From Streptomyces olivoverticillatus (GTDB taxonomy: Bacteria > Actinomycetota > Actinomycetes > Streptomycetales > Streptomycetaceae), in the NCBI RefSeq assembly GCF_014203555.1, contig NZ_JACHJH010000006.1, positions 248,001-312,000 of the forward strand: a stretch of 64,000 nucleotides of DNA, read 5' to 3'. The notes beneath the pieces are model-generated. The model saw only the letters and a program-made list of their open reading frames with translations. It was not told the DNA's origin and did no database searches. The translations under genes were made by a program, and so were the position numbers. Each line of letters begins with the position of its first letter. The first letter of the stretch is position 1. Positions 59,908 through 64,000 of this stretch are shown piece by piece.

Positions 59908-60585
59908 ATGCAGCAGCCCGTGGAGTCACCGCTGCCCCCCGCCCATCCGCCGATGCCGGCCGTGCCGCCGCCCGGCCCGGAGGCGGCCACCGGCCACTTC
60001 CCGCCGGCGGCGGCCCCGGTCGTGGCGGACGCCACGACCGCCCCGGTCGCCGTGCTGCTGATCGGCCCCGCAGGGGCAGGCAAGACCACCGTCGCCCGGC
60101 ACTGGGCGGATACCCGCCGGGTGCCCACGGCCCACATCAGCCTCGACGACGTCCGCGAATGGGTCCGCTCCGGCTTCGCCGACCCCCAGTCCGGGTGGAA
60201 CGACCACTCCGAGGCGCAGTACCGCCTCGCCCGCCGCACCTGCGGCTTCGCCGCCCGCAATTTCCTGGCCAACGGCATCTCCTGCATCCTCGACGACGCC
60301 GTCTTCCCCGACCGGCCCGTCGTGGGCCTCGGCGGCTGGAAGCGGCACGTGGGCCCCGGCCTGCTGCCGGTCGTCCTGCTGCCGGGCCTGGAGGTCGTCC
60401 TCGAGCGCAACGCCGAGCGCACCGGCAACCGCCGCCTGAGCGACGAGGAGGTCGCCCGCATCCACGGCCGGATGGCGGGCTGGTACGGCTCCGGCCTGCC
60501 GATCATCGACAACTCGCAGCAGGACGTCGCCACCACGGCCCGCCTCATCGACGAGGCCGTCGCCCGCGCCCTCGCCCCCTGGTAG
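59908..60585 (+). CDS. AAA/P-loop kinase-like protein (zeta-toxin-like fold)
   Basis: 225 aa. A Pro/Ala-rich start (about 1-45) then a P-loop kinase fold: Walker A LIGPAGAGKTT, RVPTAHISLDDVREWV, the ISCILDDAVFPDRP strand and LPGLEVVLERNAERT. The overall layout resembles small-molecule kinases such as chloramphenicol phosphotransferase or zeta-toxin ATPases. The substrate is unknown. ATG 59908; the gene is followed by an M24-like gene and probably transcribed with it. Confidence 0.78.
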   Translation: MQQPVESPLPPAHPPMPAVPPPGPEAATGHFPPAAAPVVADATTAPVAVLLIGPAGAGKTTVARHWADTRRVPTAHISLDDVREWVRSGFADPQSGWNDHSEAQYRLARRTCGFAARNFLANGISCILDDAVFPDRPVVGLGGWKRHVGPGLLPVVLLPGLEVVLERNAERTGNRRLSDEEVARIHGRMAGWYGSGLPIIDNSQQDVATTARLIDEAVARALAPW

Positions 60586-60650
60586 CGGCACCCGCCCGGT
60601 CGGACGCGCTGAACCGGCCGGATCCCTCCGCCGAACGTACGCTCGGGACC

Positions 60651-61757
60651 ATGTCCGAGGTGTACGCGGCACGGCGCGCCCGGCTGCGCGAGCGGTGCGA
60701 GGCGGGCGGCAGCGCGGCCGCACTGGTCACCGGCGAGGCCAATCTCCGCTATCTGGCGGCTGATGCGCCCGCCGGGTCCGCGCTGCTCGTCGGGCCCGGC
60801 CAGGACCTCCTCGTCTGCACCCGCGACCCCTTCACCGACGTCGCGGGCGGGCGGCCCGCGGAGGACCTGCGGGTCTTCGTCCTGCCGACGCCCGAGGGCG
60901 ACCCGGCCGTCGCGGCGGCCGAGCGGGCCGCCGCGGCCGGGGCCGCCTCGCTGGCCGTCGAGGAGCACCACCTGACCGTCGCCCGGCACCGCGCCGTGCG
61001 CTCGGTGGCGCCCCGGCTGCGCCTGGACGACCTGGGCACGGCCGTGGAGCAGCAGCGGATCGTCAAGGACAACGAGGAGATCTCCTGCCTGCGGATCGCC
61101 GCCGAGATCGCGGACCAGGCGCTGGGCGAGCTGCTGGAGTCGATACTCGTCGGGCGCACCGAGCGGCATCTGGCCCTGGAACTGGAGCGCCGGCTGATCG
61201 ACCACGGTGCGGAGGGCACGGCCTTCCCGACCAGTGTGGGCACCGGCCCCCACTCGGGGCTCGCCGGGCACACGCCCACCGACCGGCGTGTCGAGGAGGG
61301 AGATTTCCTGAGCGTCTGCCTGGGCGCCGACTACCGTGGATACCGCAGCGAGATCGCCCGCACCTTCGTGATCGGCACCTCGCCGGCCGACTGGCAGATC
61401 GAGCTGTACGAGCAGGTCTTCGCGGCTCAGCGGGCGGGCCGGGAGGCGCTGGCGCCGGGCACGGCCTACCGCGATGTGGACCGCGCCGCGCGCGTTGTGC
61501 TGGAGGCCGCGGGCCACGGGGAGCGGGTCGGACCGAGGGTCGGACACGGCGTGGGACTCGAAAACGACGAGGACCCTCGGCTCGCGCCCTCGGCAATGGG
61601 TAAACTGGACGCTTGCGTGCCGGTCGCCGTAGATCCGGGGGTTCACCTCCCGGGGCGGGGCGGCGTCCGGATCGATGACACGCTCGTCGTCCGCCCCGAG
61701 GCGGACGGCGGTCCCGAGCTACTCACCATTACGACCAAAGAGCTGCTCGCGCTGTAG
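60651..61757 (+). CDS. M24-family (aminopeptidase P-like) protein with lost metal ligands
   Basis: 368 aa with a creatinase N-domain (about 1-135) and the pita-bread C-domain. Compared with the five metal ligands of active M24 enzymes: Asp to Cys223 (SVCLGADY), Asp to Glu234 (GYRSEIARTF), His299 kept (VGHGVGLEN), Glu to Asp328 (VAVDPGVHLPG), Glu to Asp342 (GGVRIDDTLVV). Only one of the five is unchanged. It therefore may not be a peptidase. It lies just upstream of efp. ATG 60651, no strong ribosome binding site. Confidence 0.85.
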   Translation: MSEVYAARRARLRERCEAGGSAAALVTGEANLRYLAADAPAGSALLVGPGQDLLVCTRDPFTDVAGGRPAEDLRVFVLPTPEGDPAVAAAERAAAAGAASLAVEEHHLTVARHRAVRSVAPRLRLDDLGTAVEQQRIVKDNEEISCLRIAAEIADQALGELLESILVGRTERHLALELERRLIDHGAEGTAFPTSVGTGPHSGLAGHTPTDRRVEEGDFLSVCLGADYRGYRSEIARTFVIGTSPADWQIELYEQVFAAQRAGREALAPGTAYRDVDRAARVVLEAAGHGERVGPRVGHGVGLENDEDPRLAPSAMGKLDACVPVAVDPGVHLPGRGGVRIDDTLVVRPEADGGPELLTITTKELLAL

Positions 61758-61811
61758 CGGCGCACCGCACTTTCTGGTTCCACCAGTCGCAGTCCAGGAG
61801 ATACCGCAACC

Positions 61812-62378
61812 GTGGCATCCACGAACGACCTCAAGAACGGCATGGTGCTCAAGCTCGAAGGCGGCCAGCTCTGGTCCGTCGTCGAGTTCCAGCACGTCAA
61901 GCCCGGCAAGGGCCCCGCCTTCGTCCGTACGAAGCTGAAGAACGTGCTCTCCGGCAAGGTGGTCGACAAGACCTTCAACGCCGGTGTGAAGGTCGAGACG
62001 GCCACCGTCGACAAGCGGACGATGCAGTTCTCGTACATGGACGGCGAGTACTTCGTGTTCATGGACATGGACACGTACGACCAGCTCATGGTCGACCGCA
62101 AGGCCGTCGGTGACGCCGCCAACTTCCTGATCGAGGGCTTCGAGGCCACCGTCGCTCAGCACGAGGGCGAGGTCCTCTACGTCGAGCTGCCGGCCGCCGT
62201 CGAGCTCGTCATCGAGCACACCGAGCCGGGTGTCCAGGGCGACCGCTCCACCGGTGGCTCCAAGCCCGCCAAGCTGGTGACCGGCTACGAGATCGCGGTC
62301 CCGCTCTTCATCACCACGGGTGAGAAGATCAAGGTCGACACCCGCTCCGGTGAGTACCTCGGTCGGGTGAACAGCTAA
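61812..62378 (+). CDS. efp: Translation elongation factor P
   Basis: 188 aa. Begins ASTNDLKNGMVLKLEGGQLW; the modification loop is PGKGPAFVRTKLKN with the conserved Lys, and TGYEIAVPLFITTGEKIKVDTRSGEYLGRV is the C-terminal signature split over two blocks. It helps the ribosome through polyproline stretches. GTG start with AGGAG. nusB begins 2 bp after the stop. Confidence 0.98.
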   Translation: MASTNDLKNGMVLKLEGGQLWSVVEFQHVKPGKGPAFVRTKLKNVLSGKVVDKTFNAGVKVETATVDKRTMQFSYMDGEYFVFMDMDTYDQLMVDRKAVGDAANFLIEGFEATVAQHEGEVLYVELPAAVELVIEHTEPGVQGDRSTGGSKPAKLVTGYEIAVPLFITTGEKIKVDTRSGEYLGRVNS

Positions 62379-62380
62379 CC

Positions 62381-62815
62381 GTGGCCGCCCGTAGCAAGGC
62401 CCGTAAGCGCGCCTTCCAGATCCTCTTCGAGGCCGACCAGCGCGGTGCCTCCGTGCGCAGCGTCCTCGCGGACTGGGTCCGGCACTCCCGGTCCGACGAC
62501 CGTCAGCCGCCGGTCAACGAGTACACGATGCAGCTGGTCGAGGGCTATGCGGAGCATGTCGCCCGGATCGACGACCTGATCGCCACCTATGCGGTCGACT
62601 GGGACCTGGACCGGATGCCGGTCGCCGACCGGAACATCGTCCGGCTCGGGGCCTACGAGCTGATCTGGGAGGACGGCACCCCGGACGCGGTGGCGATCGA
62701 CGAGGCGGTTCAGCTCGCCAAGGAGTTCTCCACCGACGACTCGCCCGCCTTTGTGAACGGTCTGCTGGGCCGTTTCAAGGAGCTCAAGCCGAGCCTTCGG
62801 CGCGACGAGCGCTAA
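62381..62815 (+). CDS. nusB: Transcription antitermination factor NusB
   Basis: 144 aa. Helical NusB fold, AARSKARKRAFQILFEADQRG at the start and DWDLDRMPVADRNIVRLGAYEL with DEAVQLAKEFSTDDSPAFVNGLL later. Works with NusE (S10) in rRNA transcription. GTG start 2 bp after efp; a strong hairpin follows. Confidence 0.97.
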   Translation: MAARSKARKRAFQILFEADQRGASVRSVLADWVRHSRSDDRQPPVNEYTMQLVEGYAEHVARIDDLIATYAVDWDLDRMPVADRNIVRLGAYELIWEDGTPDAVAIDEAVQLAKEFSTDDSPAFVNGLLGRFKELKPSLRRDER

Positions 62816-62862
62816 CTAGCAGCGCGCGAGCGCCGCAGGCACAGCGGAGCAACAGACGAAAA

Positions 62863-62908
62863 ACCGCCGGGGGCGGGAGATCCGAATGGGTCTCCCGCCC
62901 CCGGCGGT
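62863..62908. terminator. Bidirectional terminator between nusB and bldD
   Basis: Perfect 18-bp inverted repeat (arms 62863-62880 and 62891-62908) with a further short closing pair around GAAT. Confidence 0.85.
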
Positions 62909-62925
62909 ACGTTTCTCTGTCGCTG

Positions 62926-63426
62926 TCAGGCGTCTTCGTGCTGGACGGCACGGCGCGCATCGGCGTCGAGCACGCCCCAGCTGATCAGCTGCTCGGTGAG
63001 CACCGAGGGCGACTGGTCGTAGATGACGGCAAGGGTGCGCAGGTCGTCCTGGCGGATCGAGAGGACCTTGCCGTTGTAGTCACCGCGCTGGCTCTGGATG
63101 GTCGCGGCGTAACGCTGGAGGGGGCCCGCCTTCTCGGCCGGGACGTGGGCGAGGCGCTCCAGGTCCAGGACGAGCTTCGGCGGGGGCTCGGCGGCGCCGC
63201 CGGGCGTGGTGCCGGGCAGGAGCTCCTGCACGGGCACACCGTAGAAGTCGGCGAGCTCGGCCAGACGCTGCACGGTCACGGCACGGTCACCGCGCTCGTA
63301 CGAGCCCACCACGACGGCCTTCCAGCGGCCCTGGGACTTCTCCTCGACGCCATGGAGGGAGAGGCCCTGCTGGGTGCGGATGGCGCGGAGCTTGGCCCCG
63401 AGCTGCTTGGCGTATTCGCTGGACAT
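62926..63426 (-). CDS. bldD: Developmental master regulator BldD
   Basis: 166 aa, recognised by sequence as BldD. Helix-turn-helix DNA-binding domain (about 1-75) and a C-terminal domain with the c-di-GMP binding signature RGD-X8-RQDD (in RGDYNGKVLSIRQDD). BldD bound to c-di-GMP dimerises and represses sporulation genes during vegetative growth. ATG 63426 has GGGGAG seven bases upstream. A likely BldD operator lies upstream, fitting autoregulation. Divergent from pyrR. Confidence 0.98.
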   Translation of the reverse strand: MSSEYAKQLGAKLRAIRTQQGLSLHGVEEKSQGRWKAVVVGSYERGDRAVTVQRLAELADFYGVPVQELLPGTTPGGAAEPPPKLVLDLERLAHVPAEKAGPLQRYAATIQSQRGDYNGKVLSIRQDDLRTLAVIYDQSPSVLTEQLISWGVLDADARRAVQHEDA

Positions 63427-63484
63427 AAAGCTCCCCGGACGCTGTATCGACGGCGACGGCCTCTTCTCGACTGCCGCGTGTCTG

Positions 63485-63499
63485 GTAACTCACTGTGAG
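63485..63499. promoter_or_regulatory. Candidate BldD box upstream of bldD
   Basis: GTAACTCACTGTGAG fits the published consensus NTNACNC(A/T)GNGTNAN at 8 of 9 fixed positions, 59-73 bp before the bldD start. It contains the palindrome TCACTGTGA. Confidence 0.6.
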
Positions 63500-63616
63500 G
63501 TTACGCAGCGTAATCTCGGTTCGTCAAGCCGAATGGTCCACCCCCTCGGCCGTCAGGGGGGTGGTGGTGAGGGGCCGCCGTTCCTCCTGGTACCGTGAAA
63601 CCTGTAAATCCGACGT

Positions 63617-63648
63617 CCTTTAAAGTCCGTCCCGTGAGGCGGAGAAGG
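63617..63648 (+). promoter_or_regulatory. Predicted PyrR-binding RNA hairpin over the pyrR ribosome binding site
   Basis: In RNA: CCTT/AAGG lower stem (63617-63620 with 63645-63648), CCG/CGG upper stem and a loop with CCGTGAGG, which fits the PyrR-binding loop consensus CNGNGAGG. The lower stem covers AGG of the AGGAGGT (63646-63652) ribosome binding site, predicting translational repression by UMP-bound PyrR, as shown for M. smegmatis pyrR. Confidence 0.7.
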
Positions 63649-63661
63649 AGGTCCGTTTCGT

Positions 63662-64000
63662 ATGGACGCAGTCATTCCTGCGGCAGACCCCGCGCGTCCC
63701 GTGCTGGAAGCACCGGACATCGCCCGGGTTCTGACCCGTATCGCCCACGAGATCGTCGAACGCGCCAAGGGCGCCGGCGACGTCGTCCTCCTCGGCATCC
63801 CCACCCGTGGCGTCTTCCTCGCCCACCGGCTGGCCGCCAAGCTCGAGGAGATCACCGGGGCCAGGACCCCGGTCGGCTCCCTCGACATCACCATGTACCG
63901 CGACGACCTGCGGCTGCGCCCCGCCCGCGCGCTCGCGCGCACCGAGATCCCCGGTGAGGGGATCGACGGCAAGCTGGTGGTCCTCGTCGACGACGTGCTC
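63662..64000 (+). CDS. pyrR: Bifunctional pyr operon regulator / uracil phosphoribosyltransferase, 3'-truncated
   Basis: First 113 codons of PyrR, cut by the window end inside the PRPP-binding motif (VLVDDVL). Family blocks RVLTRIAHEIVERAKGAGDV and IPTRGVFLAHRLA are clear. It represses the downstream pyrimidine genes when UMP is bound, and salvages uracil. ATG 63662 has AGGAGGT nine bases upstream, covered by the RNA hairpin. The rest of the pyr operon should follow outside the window. Confidence 0.95.
   Translation, partial: MDAVIPAADPARPVLEAPDIARVLTRIAHEIVERAKGAGDVVLLGIPTRGVFLAHRLAAKLEEITGARTPVGSLDITMYRDDLRLRPARALARTEIPGEGIDGKLVVLVDDVL

Overview
The window is high-GC chromosomal DNA of a Streptomyces species. 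The gene order (cobT/cobA, tRNA array, ssgB, thrS, pgsA-pimA, pdxST, ruvCAB, secDF, relA, hisS, rpsD, alaS, the aro cluster, efp-nusB, bldD, pyrR) follows, from memory, the conserved core of the Streptomyces chromosome around S. coelicolor SCO1488-SCO1550, read in reverse. SsgB and BldD, two development proteins, are recognisable almost residue for residue. GTG and TTG starts, 1-4 bp stop/start overlaps and GC-rich hairpins are typical of the genus. There is no prophage, IS element or biosynthetic cluster. The only stretch over 300 bases without a protein gene is 5169-6051, which holds two hairpins, six tRNAs and a likely promoter.

Layout. 1-5.2 kb: 3' end of cobT, a CysG-type siroheme/cobalamin enzyme, an RNA methyltransferase, a membrane Ser/Thr kinase and two small conserved genes. 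5.3-6.0 kb: minus-strand tRNA array (Gly, Cys and four Val-GAC made by duplicating a two-tRNA unit). 6.0-15.5 kb: pabB-pabC, a tandem GNAT protein, a DsbA-like thioredoxin, small membrane proteins, a CGNR zinc-finger regulator, ssgB, two tRNA-Val(CAC), an exonuclease and an uncharacterised pair (DUF4365 plus a 398-aa protein). 15.6-27.5 kb: thrS, a HIT protein and the phosphatidylinositol-mannoside genes pgsA, acyltransferase and pimA, split by a block with a deacetylase-like lipoprotein, a beta-propeller lipoprotein, a membrane protein and an EF-G paralogue. 27.6-41.2 kb: pdxST, yebC, ruvCAB, yajC-secD-secF-apt and relA. 41.2-50 kb: a DUF349 protein, cyclophilin, MBL hydrolase, hisS, a VKOR-like protein, rarA, a DUF2470 protein and rpsD. 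50-64 kb: alaS-ruvX-mltG-aroE, aroC-aroK-aroB-aroQ, two P-loop/M24 proteins, efp-nusB, bldD and the start of pyrR.

The most unusual structure is one nucleotide after the thrS stop codon. There, a canonical type I-E CRISPR repeat, a 32-33 nt spacer and a decayed second repeat (61-bp period) lie between the stop codon and the presumed thrS terminator. The spacer matches thrS itself at 28 of 32 positions (codons 492-502). The PAM-proximal seed is perfect, and two of the four mismatches fall at positions that type I-E guides do not read. This looks like a single-spacer, self-matching CRISPR unit carried in the 3' UTR of the gene it matches. No cas genes are in the window.

Other points are a DmdR-type iron box in the divergent DUF2470/rpsD promoter region, an RNA hairpin of the PyrR-binding type over the pyrR ribosome binding site, a likely BldD site upstream of bldD, and several conserved-fold proteins that lack expected catalytic residues (M24 peptidase-like, polysaccharide deacetylase-like, EF-G-like).
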